A stretch of DNA of 58,954 bases. Source: Zopfochytrium polystomum. Taxonomy: Eukaryota > Chytridiomycota > Chytridiomycetes > Chytridiales > Chytridiaceae. Location of the stretch: the NCBI GenBank assembly GCA_025765615.1, contig JAIVFJ010000357.1:1-58954 (forward strand), given 5' to 3'. The first letter of the stretch is position 1, and every line of letters starts with the position of its first letter. The position numbers and the translations under genes were made by a program. Positions 37,315 through 48,228 of the stretch are shown here, one piece after another. Under the pieces are notes generated by a model. It was given only the letters and a program-made list of their open reading frames with translations, made no database searches and had not been told where the DNA came from.

Positions 37315-40300
37315 CACCAGTCAATCAGTCAATCGCACTAGTCTTATGGTTTCTCCCCAACACTCTCCCAACCGGCCTTTTCACCAAACCGTTTGCTCTG
37401 CCACCAATTAGATCTGTCGCTTCTGCTGGAACCACATCAGAGAGGAGCTGAACGGACTTTGTCCTGTGTGCAGGCGACCCTATTCGGAAGAAACGCTTCA
37501 GTTCAAGCCGGTCCCACCAGAAGAGTTGAGTATCCTTTGTTCGTCACTTCTTTAATCGACACATTCGTAATGCCAACTGCTTGCAGGATCGCGCGGATCA
37601 AGGCTGCAAAGAAGAAGAGAGAAAAAGAGCGGAAGGATCTGGACAATGCAGCCCGACGGCACCTTGCGGCTGCTCGCGTTGTCCAGAAGAACTTGATTTA
37701 CATCGTCGGTCTTCCATCCAAATACGCCACAGAAGAGGTAAGCGCCAAAGAGCTCTCGAAGACTTGCTCTGTCTCACCTTCGGTCCTTCACCACAGGCTG
37801 TGCGATCTCCTGACTTCTTTGGCCAATATGGAAAGATAACGCGGATAATGTTGAGCCGAAAGGGCCACGCACACCAGCCGTTGATCCCCAACCTCCCGCA
37901 AAACGGCGTGTACGTCCAGTACACGCGGAAGGAAGATGCGATTAGAGCAATCGAGTCAGTGGACGGGACCATCTTTGATGGGAAGCCCATGAGGTTGGTT
38001 TTTTTTTTGTCAAGGATGCAGCTTTTGCAGGGCGCTGACCATCCGCCGCTAGGGTCACATACGGGACAACGCGGTATTGCCCGAATTTCCTGAAAAATCC
38101 ACCCTGTCAGACATCCGGATGCCTACTCGCTCACGAGCCGGCAGAGGAGGCAGATACTTATGCCAAAGAAGAAGCGATGCAAGTTGAACACTGATAGCCG
38201 AAGCAATTTTCTGACCTTCTCCTACTTTTCCAGGAGAGCGGCCCGTCGTGAGGCCCAGGGAAGGCCTGTTCCGTTCCCCCTTCTACTTGCCCTGCTGAAG
38301 AAGGAAGAGAAGGAGGAAAGTGCGTTACCCCCAACAGCAAACTGGTGAGTCACTGGACTGGTTATCAGTTCAACGCTTCCGTCAAAGAGATTTATTTATT
38401 GATTTTCGATAGGGCCAAGCACGTCGGTCGTTCAGCCAGTAGCTCTTCATCAGCGTCATCGGTTTTCCCCGCGCCTGTCGCCTCCTCGGCAGCCGCGGCG
38501 TCCTCAACGAGGTCACCGGAACCCGAAGAGCCGGAACCCGCCTCTACCGTCACAGTCGCTGCTCCAACTGCCCCAGCTAAAACAAAAGCAGCGGAACCTG
38601 AGCCGGCTGAAAAGAAGGAAACACCGGCTCCAACCACAACCACGAAGAAAAAGAAAAAAGCCGTCGCTGCTGCCGCTGCCGCCGCCGCGAATGGCGCAGC
38701 AGGAGCGGCTGCACCTGCAGCATCGCCGACTCCGGCTGCAACGGGAACAGCGGGGGCCGCACCACCCGGACTTTTTGGTTCGCTCCTTGCTTTTCTTCCT
38801 CTCTTTGTCAAGAGTTGTAGTAATCATGGCCTTCGGGTTAATTTGTGCAGCTCCCCCGACCCAACCAGCGGAGGAAGATCGGCCACTAGGTTCCATAATC
38901 CTTGGCGAATCCGAGGACGCCACGGCATCACCGAGCGCCAACCCAATTTCGAAGCGGCGTGCAATGGCTGTGGCCGCCGCTGCTGCCGCCGCCGCGGCTG
39001 CCGCAGCCGCTGCAACATCGGGTTTCTTGCAAGAGGAGCCTTACATCAGCCCTGCCGCGCTTGGCTTTAACCTCATTCCTACTTACGTTGGGCCATTCGA
39101 CCCTTTCGGGCCGGACAAACTCGCAGCCCTCTTGGCTGCTTTAACTGCCAGCGGCGCCCGTGCAGGTGCTGGCAACGCAGCCGGAGCTGCCATAGGACAG
39201 TCCGCCGAGTTCACAGGAGGCCCGCCGCCCGGAGTTGGCATGCCTCAAGAAGCAGCTTCGAACTCGGCTGCTGCAGAGCGATCACGGCTCGCGCGATTCT
39301 TGGGCCAAGGCCAACAACTCGGTGTGCCCGGGGTCGATCTCGACTTTGAAGACAAAAAGCCTCCCGCGGTACTTTCCCTTTTTTTCTTTTTTTTTCTTTC
39401 TTTTCAACTCTACGTTGCGTTGATTCGGTTCTTATTTGTTTGTGGCAGCTTCTTCGATCTGCTTACGGTAATGCGAACAACTTTGGTGTCGGAGATGCAG
39501 AAGCCCGTTGGACCGCTGGCAACGACGGCTATGCTCCGTCCAAGCTTCTCCCTGAGCCTCAGTCTGCGGCCGCCTCCGGCGTCGGAAACATGTTTCAAAC
39601 GCCGTCCAACCAGTGGGGGGCGGGACAGATTCCTTCCCAACAGCAACAACAGCAACAGCTTCAGCAGCAGCTATTGCGTGAGCAACAGCAGCAGCAACAG
39701 CAGCAGCTTCTCCTCGAGTCGACGTTGCGCCAGCAACAGCAGCAGCAACAGGGCCTGTATGGTGCCGGCGCGGGCCTCAGAGCGCTTGGTGGCGCTGCTG
39801 GGGGCGGCGCAATGCCGGGCCAACAATTCCGGATGGGTGCTGGAGGCGGGGGTGGTCCCGCCGGTGGTGCCCCAGGCATGTTGGCGTCGGCGATGCTGCG
39901 CCAGCAGCAGCAGCAACAAATGGAGCTTCTCCGCGAGCGGGAGCTTCTCTCGTTCCAGCAGCAGCAGCAACAGCAACAGCAAAACTCGCAACAGCAGCAG
40001 CTGTTTTCCCGATTCCAACAGCAGCAGCAAGGCCTGGGCGGCGGCGGAGCGGGAACGGGCGGAGGCGACGAATTCATGGGCGCGTTTTTGCGGGAGGCGC
40101 AAATCCGGGAGTCGCAGCTGCAGATGCGGGACATGCATCTGCGGGCGGCCGCTGGGGGAGTCGGCGCCGGCGGCGCTGCCGGCGGCGCGGCGGGGCTCGC
40201 GGGCTTGAGCCGCATGGGCGCCGGAGGCGCTGGCATGGAGTGGGGAATGGGATCTGCCGGCTTTGGAGGTATGCTTCAACGCACCTCCATATGCGTTATT

Positions 40301-40475
40301 ATTTATTCTGACGCCTCCCCTTGCAGGTTTGGACACACTCGGCGGACTGGCGGGCACGGGCGCAGGGAACTCGGACTATGAAATGATGCGCCTCCTTCAC
40401 CAGCAGCAGCAAGCGTTGCAGGGCTCCCCCGGCGCCCGGCTGCAGCCGCAGCCGCCGCGGCGAAGGGGTTTCTAG
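37151..40475 (+). CDS. NOT4: NOT4-type RING E3 ubiquitin ligase of the CCR4-NOT complex
   Basis: Ten exons (37151-37279, 37412-37524, 37587-37737, 37797-37993, 38053-38178, 38234-38344, 38413-38777, 38851-39368, 39449-40268, 40327-40475) give 892 residues in a closed frame. The order is that of NOT4/CNOT4. A C4C4 RING runs from residue 21 (LCPLCMEEIDI, CPCGYQICRFCW, LCPVCRRPY), followed by a basic helix. An RRM comes next (KNLIYIVGLPSKY, GVYVQYTRKEDAIRAIE), then a C3H1 zinc finger (RYCPNFLKNPPCQTSGCLLAH). The conserved phrase ESALPPTANWAK and a long Ala-, Gln- and Gly-rich tail follow, with CAG/CAA runs near 39640-39760 and 39895-40030. NOT4 ubiquitinates targets linked to mRNA decay and stalled translation. 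The fifth intron appears to be of GC-AG type (donor GCAAGT at 38179); every GT donor nearby breaks the frame. The first intron contains an AATC tandem repeat. Confidence 0.93.
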
Positions 40476-41169
40476 AGGAGGTTGGTTGGACGAGGGCGAG
40501 GGTCAGGAAAAGGGTTTTTGCCAAAGAAAGCGATACTTGGAATGGGTTTGGGGGCCAGGGCAGCTTTTTTCCCCTTTTTTCTCTGTTTTGTTCCTTTTTT
40601 TTTTTTTTTTTTTTGTACCCTCCCGCAATGCGTGCTTGGTTGTGTTCGTTTTGGTTCTTGCTTGCTTTTGTACGATCGGCTTCCTTTCTTTCGTTTACCC
40701 CCGCCCCACCACCTTTTGGCTCCACGGTGGCTCTTTCCCCCCCTTGGTTTGCAAACTTGAAAGATGAGAAAGGAAAGAAAGTGAAACAGGTTGCCCTCCT
40801 CCTGTGCACAGCAACCCCCCCAACTTGATCTTGGTAGAAAGGGATCTTTTCAGAGCGTGCCAGACCGGGTCGCTTCTTCTTCTCCTTCTTTTTTTCTTTT
40901 CTTCCTTTTCGGGTCTGTTGGCGTTCGTTCGTTTTCGCGGCACACGTTTTCGCGTTTCAAATCAGGGTCAGAAAAATAAAAAATAAAAGCGCCATTTTTG
41001 TTTCGTTTCGGTGGATTCGCCATCGTTCGCACCATTTTCTCAATTCTTCCGAGTATTCGCGGATTGCAAATGGCCGAAAGGGAGACAGACAGACCGACGT
41101 CGGGCTCGTTCGGCTGGATGACAAACTGGGGGCGGCTGTTTCTGGGATCGGGGAGAGAGAGAGAGACAG

Positions 41170-41234
<65 letters not shown>

Positions 41235-41371
41235 AGGAGGGAGAGGAGTGTGAAGAGCGCGAGAGCGAGAGAGAGACAGAGAGATACGATCCGACAGACT
41301 CTTCACCTGTTTTTATAGAGCGGCCGTCTCGCACTGCACACCCCGCCAACTCCCACATTATTATCATTTCG
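40476..41371. other. Gap with poly-T and (GA)n tract
   Basis: No gene is seen. It holds a poly-T run near 40597-40614 and a (GA)n tract at about 41155-41232. The tract lies about 140 bases upstream of the next start codon, a position like that of GA tracts upstream of other genes here. Confidence 0.5.
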
Positions 41372-42494
41372 ATGCCCTCCGCAGAGCACTCCGACGCCGC
41401 CGCCACCACGACCACAGTGCCGCCGCCCACCAACGCCGACCTAACGGCGGCAGGCGTGCGCAAGGTCACGGCCACCATCAACTACCTGCACCCGTCCGCG
41501 GTCGACCCGTACGTCTACATGCACAACGACCACCCGCGGGAGGACCCGCAGTCCACCGCCGCCACCCAGGCCGCCTCCGTGCCCATCGCCGACCTGCGCG
41601 GCACCACCGCCTCCCAGCGCACCGCATGGGGCCTGGACGTCGACCGCGCCGGCTTCGAGCTGGTTGCGGGCTTCGGCTCCGACCCCACGGCCGCCGACTG
41701 GGCGGCGCGCGCGTGGGAGGACGATCACTGGCTGACGACCACGTACTACGCCGACGTCGACGCCCTCCTGCGCCGCGTCGTCCCGCGCGTGCGCCAGACC
41801 GCCGTGTTCGACCACACCGTCCGCAAGCGCCTGGTCCGCGCCGACGACGGCCGCGACGTGTTTGACGGCGACGACGACAACGACCCGCTCAACCGCCGCC
41901 CCGTCGCCCGCGCCCACTGCGACCAGACCCGCTGGGCCGGCGAGAACCGCATCAGAAAGCACCTCGGCGAGGACACGCTCGCCGCCGTGCGCCGCGGCGA
42001 GCTCCGCGTGCGGTTGATCAACGTCTGGCGCGTCCTCCGCGGCGAGGCCTGGGACTTTCCGCTGGCGTACGCGGACTCGCGGACCACCGAGGAAAGGGAC
42101 TGGGCCGTCACGAAGATGCGGTACAAGGACTGGACGGGAGAGACTTACGCCGTTTGAGTGTTTTTTTTTTTTTTGATTTTTTTTTTTTTTTTTTGAGATA
42201 TACTCGAACATGTTGTGTGTTTTGGTTTTGTAATTTTCTCTGACTCGCAACTCTTGTTGCTTTTTTTTTTTTTTGTTCCTGCAGATCTACGCCAACGACA
42301 AGCACCGCTGGTACTACTACTCGGGCCTCGACTCGTCGTCTGCGGTGCTGCTAAAGTGCTTTGACACGGACAATGACACCCGCACGCCGCACACCGGCTT
42401 CCTCGACCCGACGTCGCCCGCCGGAGTGGACCCGCGCTGGAGCGTCGAAGTGCGAGTGCTGGTGGTGTCGGACAAGGAAAGCTCTTCTTCTTGA
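41372..42494 (+). CDS. AsaB/CmcJ-like hydroxylase/desaturase family protein
   Basis: Exons 41372-42151 and 42285-42494 give 329 residues in a closed frame. The sequence follows the family of fungal proteins named after AsaB and the bacterial CmcJ. The N-terminal part has INYLHPS. The central part has RAHCDQTRWAGENRIRKHL and then INVWRVLRG and DFPLAYADSRT. The C-terminal exon begins IYANDKHRWYYYSGLDSSS and continues VLLKCFDTD, PHTGFLDP and WSVEVRVLVV. In this family the His/Asp in the H-x-D segment and the late His are thought to bind metal, as in 2-oxoglutarate dioxygenases. Members usually act in secondary metabolism, but no biosynthetic genes lie next to this one, so it looks like a lone copy. 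The substrate is unknown. A poly-T-rich intron separates the exons. Confidence 0.75.
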
Positions 42495-43470
42495 TCCTAC
42501 TTTCTTGTTGGCTCGGGGTTGGGGCGCAACCGGACGGTGGCGGGCCGCGGCGGGCGAGTGTGTTTTGGGGCTTCGGGCATCGAATTTCATCATCATCATG
42601 TCGTCGTTATATCTGTAAATGCATAGGCTTGCTTCCTTTCCTTTCCTTTTTTTTTTTTTTTTTTCTTTTTTTTTTTTTTCCTTCAAGACGCCCAGCGCAA
42701 CAACAAGCTCCCACAGGGTACACCGCATTTTCAAGCATTTTGAAAAAAAAGGGTCAGTCCCTGGCCAGGGGTGGCGTAGCGACAGCAGACATTATGGGCA
42801 GGAACAGATTATGTTGCATTTTTAATCGAGCAGTGCGTTCGACGCCATCATCGGTCGTTCGCGGCGCTAGGACTTCAGTAGCTGCAGTTGCCGTGAAAAA
42901 GTCGTAAGTGGTTTACTCACTAGGTTTTAAACAAGCGACGGCTGAATACGAGAAGCAACTCTAACAGACCTTGAATCCTGATAAACATTTAGCGAGTGAT
43001 CGCCCTACATTTCTACCCAAAGCATTGTTGGGAGAGGGATCGATCTTTTGGGAGGTCAGTCGGAGGCTCGCGAAAGGATCACGGATCAGTCGCGAGAGTG
43101 AGAGAGAGACAGAGAGACAGAGACAGAGCCAGAGAGAGACAGAGAGACAGAGAGAGAGGAAGAGGATGATGATTGGCTGACCGTTACGCCATCATGGTGC
43201 GATCGGGATTTCAAATTCCTCGGATTTCGCCGCGATGGCGTGCTTTCTTCGCTTCTTCATCACAACAAACCCCTCCTTTCCCAACTCCTTCCCCCTCGCT
43301 CCCGCTCCCTACCCTTCCTCAAGCCCCTACCTTCCTCGTCGAGGTGTCGCCCTTTAGACTGTGTCCGCCGTGGTGGATAAGGAAGGATCTCGCCTCCTTC
43401 GATTTTACAGTGAGCCTGATCACAACAGCACCACCAGCAGCACCAGCAGCTCAGCGCACCGACGCCAACC
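42495..43470. other. Gap without a gene
   Basis: Poly-T runs (about 42648-42682) and a mixed GAGA/CAGA repeat (43097-43160) are present. The open frames here are short, or are extensions of out-of-frame readings of the gene at 43471. Confidence 0.45.
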
Positions 43471-44697
43471 ATGATCGACGCCCTTCACGCAAACTCACCA
43501 AACCACCACCCGATGGGTCTCCTCGGCTCAGCACCCTCAACGGCCGTGGCAATCACCCCGCCCTTCAAGTGCACCGACATCGACTCTGCCTGGCTCCACC
43601 TCACCGCCACACCCTCCTCGCTCCCCGAATCACCGTCCACCCCGCCGCTACATTTCCTCGGCCCGCACTACCTGGCCGCGCTATTCCTCACATCCGGTTT
43701 CTCCCAAGAAACCCTCTCCCGCTACTTTGCCCGCCCCGTCTCGCTCGACCCCGACTCCGAGTGCTACCTGGAGGGCCGAGCGGCCTGGACAACAGTCCTG
43801 CGAGCGCTGCAGGGCGCCTTGGCAGTGCTCCTTTGGGGGGAGCAGCCCTGCAGCGCCGGCGGCGACCACCACCACCTCTTGGCAATGGCGGTGACCCGGA
43901 AAGTGACCGTCGATAAGGCCGGTCTCGTCCGCATTCTCGCCGGGGTTGGGAGACACCGCCCCGCGTCCAAGGCGGAGGAAGACGAGTGGACGTCCCTCGC
44001 CCTCGCCTTTATCGACCCGTCCCCGTCAGCCCTCCCCACCTGCTGGCGCCTCTCCTCTTCTGACGCGGACGACTCCGCAGCGACCACTTTACCACCAGCA
44101 CCACCGTCCCAGCCCGCCGCCCTCGGCGAGCACCTGGTCCAGCTCTTCCACCACGCCGCCGAGCGCGGCGCGACGCCGCTCCTCCGCGCCGTGCTTGCCC
44201 GCGTCGCAGGCGGTGGCGGCAGGACGGCGGGCGTGGCGGCGCTGCTGGCGACGGACGCACACTACGCGCTGCGGTACGCCGCGTTTTACAACCACCCCGC
44301 GGCAGTGCGCGCGCTGGTGGCTGCATACCCTGCGCAGCTGCTGCCGGGCGCGCTGGCGGCGCGCACGCACGCAGCGCTACGGCGCGCGTGGGAGCGCGGG
44401 CACCGCGCAGTGGCGTTGGTGTTGTTGCAGGCCGAAGTGTGCGGCGGCGGCGACGTCGACGGGAGTGAAACCTTTATTCGGGACGCGGACCTGGTTGAGC
44501 TGATGGGAGTGCGGCGGCCGCCGCCGCGGGAGGACGCGCTGGTCGCGTGGGTGCAGGGGAAGCGGGCGCTTTGGGAGGCGGAGGCGGCCGCGAGGGCGAG
44601 TAGGAGGGACGCCACTGGGGGTACAGAGCTTGGTTTCGCGAGCGATGATGAGGAGGATGAGATGGTCTTGGGGGAGGAAGATGAGGGGCGGGAATGA
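43471..44697 (+). CDS. Ankyrin-like repeat protein, otherwise unrecognised
   Basis: A single uninterrupted exon encodes 408 residues; the ATG is in a good context and the frame has GC-rich third positions like its neighbours. The C-terminal half contains ankyrin-like units, for example HYALRYAAFYNHPAAVRALV and HAALRRAWERGHRAVALVLL. Similar H/N-Y-A-L/I-R-x-A repeats occur in chytrid ankyrin proteins. The N-terminal half has no motif I recognise. The tail is highly acidic (DDEEDEMVLGEEDEGRE). No signal peptide or membrane segment is seen. It may be a protein-binding scaffold; no partner is suggested by context. Confidence 0.6.
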   Translation: MIDALHANSPNHHPMGLLGSAPSTAVAITPPFKCTDIDSAWLHLTATPSSLPESPSTPPLHFLGPHYLAALFLTSGFSQETLSRYFARPVSLDPDSECYLEGRAAWTTVLRALQGALAVLLWGEQPCSAGGDHHHLLAMAVTRKVTVDKAGLVRILAGVGRHRPASKAEEDEWTSLALAFIDPSPSALPTCWRLSSSDADDSAATTLPPAPPSQPAALGEHLVQLFHHAAERGATPLLRAVLARVAGGGGRTAGVAALLATDAHYALRYAAFYNHPAAVRALVAAYPAQLLPGALAARTHAALRRAWERGHRAVALVLLQAEVCGGGDVDGSETFIRDADLVELMGVRRPPPREDALVAWVQGKRALWEAEAAARASRRDATGGTELGFASDDEEDEMVLGEEDEGRE

Positions 44698-45501
44698 TAT
44701 CATTAGGCCCGCTGTGCAGTAAATAAATACCATGTTCTGCTCTCATATTCTTTGTCGCCTTGAACCTGAATGTGTTCCTGACCTAGCATTTCAAACTTCA
44801 CAGTCCAATGGCAGAACGACCTTCGACCAGACAGCAAGTCGGCGCACATGTCTTTCCTTTGGCATCGTTGACCCCACCCACACCCCTCGGTTCGCGTTAG
44901 GACAATAGGCTGTTGAGGGACATCCATACCATATACATTTGCTTCACTATGCATTGCTTCAAAAGGCCTCTCTTGGTGTTTGAAAAAAAGAGTTGGTTGG
45001 TCAGGAATCTTGCCGGAATAATGGTCACTCCGGGAATGCCTCCCACTCGCTTGGTTGATGGCTTCTTGGGCTTTTGGTGTGGGCCCCGGTTTCGCTGGAT
45101 TCACCATTCATACCGATGCCTGTGGTTGTGTACTGGAAATGTCCATTGGGTACAACCAAATCTGTTGGCAGCTGCAAGTGCAAGAGTGGAGTTGAAATGT
45201 GAAATTACAGACGCTTTCGCGTTGCTGGGTTGGGGGCGCTGGGAACAGAGTGACGGGGTTTTGCGCGAATCAAAACAGTCAACGCCGCTCCGTTACGCAC
45301 CAGTCGAGGGCCCCGATACAACTAGGCCTCTGTTTGCGTTCTTGCAAGCATCTTTTGTTTCCTCATATTATAATTATCATCCATGAGGCCTACCGGGAAA
45401 AAAAAAAAAAAAAAAAAAAAAAGGGCGAGAAGTGATTGACAACTCCCCCTTTTCGAACCCCCGCCGCCCCCCTCCTCCGGGTCTCCTCACACACACCCCC
45501 C
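44698..45501. other. Gap without a gene
   Basis: Nothing recognisable is present apart from a long A-run (about 45400-45422) shortly before the EFCAB9-like start codon. Confidence 0.45.
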
Positions 45502-46378
45502 ATGAAAGTAACATGGAGCTTCATAAAGCGACTGCACCTGGACACCACATACGGTATACGGTGCGGGGCGAAAAATCTGCCGCGAAGGGGACTTTTTTTC
45601 CATTTCCCCCGCCCCTCTGCCGCTAATCAGTGCAACCCCCTACATCCCCTCTCCACACCAACTAAAAAAATAACAAACATGCACGACCCACCTCGCCATA
45701 CTCACACACACCAAATACAAGGGCTCCTCTCGGCGCGCTCGGCGTTCCTCTGCTGGGAGGTGTTCAAGCTGCTCGACTGGCGGGGCAACGGCTCGCTCGA
45801 CGACATCCAGTTCACCGCGTTCATGACGTCCGTCACGGATCTCAAGGAGCGCCAGGTGTACAAGGTCTTTGACATTTTCGATCTCGACCGGTCTGGCAGC
45901 GTCGAGTTTGATGAGGTGAGCGAGGGTGTTTTATTTGTATTTTTTTTTTTTTTTGTTTTTTTGTTTTTTTCGTCCGTGACGCTAACGGGGCCTATTTTCC
46001 AGTTCTACGTCCTGATCAGCATCCTTGTCGCGATAAAGGTGAAAGAAAAGGATTCGGCGTACACGACACAAGCGAGATTGCTAAAAAAAACCACACACAC
46101 ACACACACACACACACACCAGGACGACCAAGGCAAGCAGTTCATGTACCAGCACTGGCGCACCTGCTTCGAGATCCTGGACGAGGACGGCGGCAAAACCG
46201 TCTCGCTCACCGAGTTCAGCACGCTCGGCTTCCTCTTCAACTTTTCCAAGCGCGCAATCAAAAACATTTACCGCGAGTTTGACATTGCCGGGAACGCGGT
46301 ATGTTTTTGTTGTGTGTGTGTGTGTGTTTTTGTGCGTTTTCGGTGACGGGAAGACGCCCTCTCCCGATTTACACACTG

Positions 46379-46409
<31 letters not shown>

Positions 46410-46887
46410 AACAAACAAACAACAGGAGCTCGACTACAGCGAGTTCCGCCTCTTTGTCCTCGCCGCCATCGACATGCAGGACACCATGGACCGCACCCAC
46501 GCGCCGCCGGGCAAGCTCCTGCTCGCCTACGCCCGCGGCTTCCTCGACCGCCTGCGGCTGCCGTTCGTCCGCGGCGGCGCCGCCGCCGCCGGCGGCCCCG
46601 GAGACGTGTTTGAGCTCGGCAGCGGCATGCTCGGGTTCCCGGACCCGCCGGCGGCGCAAACGGCCCAACAGCAGCCGGGTGCGGCGGGTGCGGGCGCGGC
46701 CGTGGCGGCGGCGCCGGAGAAGCGGGGCCCTGCCAAAAGCGGTGGGGCCGGGGCAGGCGGGATGGCCGGGTGGTGCGGCGGCGGCGGGGTGCCGGTCGTG
46801 CGGGTCGAGCGGAGCGCGCCGATGATGGACGACGAGGAGGCGGACGGCGACGCCGCCGCCGCGGTTGTGCTGGTGCACGTCGAGTGA
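45502..46887 (+). CDS. EFCAB9-like EF-hand protein (flagellar CatSper sensor type)
   Basis: Exons 45502-45553, 45722-45915, 46003-46038, 46122-46298 and 46426-46887 give 306 residues in a closed frame. The start at 45502 (MKVTWSFIKRL) was chosen because it joins to TYGLLSARSAFLCWEVFKLLD, the layout I recall for the EFCAB9 N-terminus. EF-hand loops follow: DWRGNGSLDDIQF, DLDRSGSVEFDEF (best calcium ligands), DEDGGKTVSLTEF and DIAGNAELDYSEF. Phrases such as KQFMYQHWR, FLFNFSKRAIKNIYREFDI and DYSEFRLF also fit EFCAB9. In animals EFCAB9 binds calcium and pH-gates the CatSper channel of sperm flagella, so a zoospore role is a fair inference. The last ~120 residues are a Gly/Ala-rich extension not in the animal protein. 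The acceptor of intron 3 is preceded by a (CA)n run instead of a pyrimidine tract. It ends 82 bases from the end of the opposing myosin light chain gene. Confidence 0.8.
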
Positions 46888-46969
46888 TGCGTATTTTGTT
46901 CTTCGATTGTTTCCTTTTTTTTTTTTTATTGTGAGACTGCACAAGCGATCTGTCTCTCGTCTCTCTCTT

Positions 46970-47653
46970 TCACTCGCCGTGTTTCAGCACCCGCGCAAAG
47001 TCGCGGTAATTGAAGTTGTTGTGGGCGTCGACGGGCGCGCCTTTTAGCATAATGTCCACCTTTTTTTTTTGGTAGGGTTTGGTGGGTAGTAAAACAAAAT
47101 AATCAAAATCAATACCCTCCCAGCCCACTCCCAAGCGCAACCCCTCACCTCCTCATGCGTAAACCGGTCCCCCATGGTCGTCATAAACTCCCTCAACGCG
47201 TCGGCGTTGATCATGCCCGTCCTGTTCTCGTCAAAGCACTCGAACGCTGCCACAATCTCGTGCTCCGGGTCCGTGCCCGACATCTTCTCGCCCATCAGCG
47301 TCAGAAACATGGTAAAGTTGATGCTGCCGGGCGCCTCGTTCAGCATCCCGTCAATCTGCTCGTCCGTCGGAAGCTGGCCTGCCGGGGGGAGTCCACCATC
47401 AACAACAACAACGAAAAAAAAAAAAAGAAAAAGAAAAAGAAACAAGGGCCGGCCGGCGCTCTCTCTCCCACAAACCCAGCGAAGACAGCATGTCCTTGAG
47501 ATCCTCGCGGTCCAGGAACCCGTCCGAGTCGTGGTCGAACATGGAGAATGCCTCCTTGAACTCGGCGATCTGCCGCTGGTCGAACATGGCAAACACGTTC
47601 GAGCTCTGCCGCACTGCCCGCCGCTTTTGCTTTTGCTTGCGCGCCGTGTCCAT
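46970..47653 (-). CDS. Myosin regulatory light chain
   Basis: On the minus strand, exons 47476-47653, 47149-47378 and 46970-47059 give 165 residues, the normal length for this family, in a closed frame. The N-terminus is basic (KQKRRAVRQ) and leads to [10 protein letters not shown], the site where light chain kinases phosphorylate the serine/threonine pair. EF-hand 1 ([12 protein letters not shown]) has all its calcium ligands. [30 protein letters not shown] and [15 protein letters not shown] are family hallmarks. It binds the neck of a type II myosin (and may serve others) and acts in cytokinesis and contractility. The opposing EFCAB9-like gene ends 82 bases away, so the two 3' UTRs must overlap or be very short. 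Intron 1 (minus strand) contains a pyrimidine-rich run. Confidence 0.95.
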
Positions 47654-47960
47654 CTTTTTCTGTTGTTTTTCCTTTTTTTGCTCTTCGAGGTGTGAGGGAA
47701 CGAAGGCAGAGTGCAGGGTGGAAATGGGGGCGAACGGGGTGGGGGAGGGAGTGCTCGGGGTGGCGATAGCGGCACTGCGATCGCGGCGCGCGGAGTCCGA
47801 ATTTTTTTCTTTTCTTTCGTTTTTCCCCTTCTTTCATTTTTTTCTGTCGTTGGAACAATTCCTTGCTGCGCCCAAAAGGAACGAGGAGGAAGGATGACGA
47901 AGGGCGAGGGGGGTACTGTGTGTTACTACCTTTGGCGTGATTTATGAAGGTGGACTCCTC
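47654..47960. other. Upstream region of the myosin light chain gene
   Basis: About 300 bases upstream of the minus-strand light chain start. It has A- and T-rich runs and no gene. Confidence 0.4.
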
Positions 47961-47964
47961 GTAG

Positions 47965-48228
47965 TTGTTCCTCATGGTATCTGGTTTCAAGCGACAAAGC
48001 GGCCTGCGAGTAGTTAAATCTGTTGCAAAGTTTAAAGGATATTACTGTGCAGAAATTTATGATCAGAAGAAATTCACTGTGCCTATTCCATCTCCTCCAG
48101 AAAAGCCACCCTTTGCAAATCGTTCAGAGGGAATCCTGCGGAGGCCAGCCTTACTTGAGGGTCACATTCAAGTAAGACAAACTCTAACAATATTCAATAC
48201 AAACGTTTTGAAATTTGTAGACACATGA
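47965..48228 (+). other. Coding-like fragment of unknown origin
   Basis: The frame here reads GFKRQSGLRVVKSVAKFKGY followed by a YYCAEIYDQKKFTVPIPSPP-type stretch with balanced codon use, unlike the low-complexity frames around it. It meets a good donor (CAAGTAAGA near 48170). A possible acceptor at about 48323 (TTTCCATAG) opens IERETLQQSLKELQPPITW before a stop. It may be an exon pair of a dead host gene or of the nearby transposon. I do not recognise it. Confidence 0.3.

Noticed and set aside
37525..37586. Possible U12-type intron in NOT4 (GTATCCTTT at 37530)
   Set aside because: Using that donor leaves the frame off by one. The donor GTTGAG five bases earlier closes the frame and gives EEIARIK, as expected for NOT4, so an ordinary intron explains it.
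39661..40357. Minus-strand Cys-, Leu- and Pro-rich frames
   Set aside because: They mirror the Gln- and Gly-rich tail of NOT4 in reverse.
43173..43916. Open plus-strand frame overlapping the ankyrin-like gene
   Set aside because: Its composition is Pro/Arg/His-rich, as expected of an out-of-frame reading of a GC-rich gene, and it shows no family motif.
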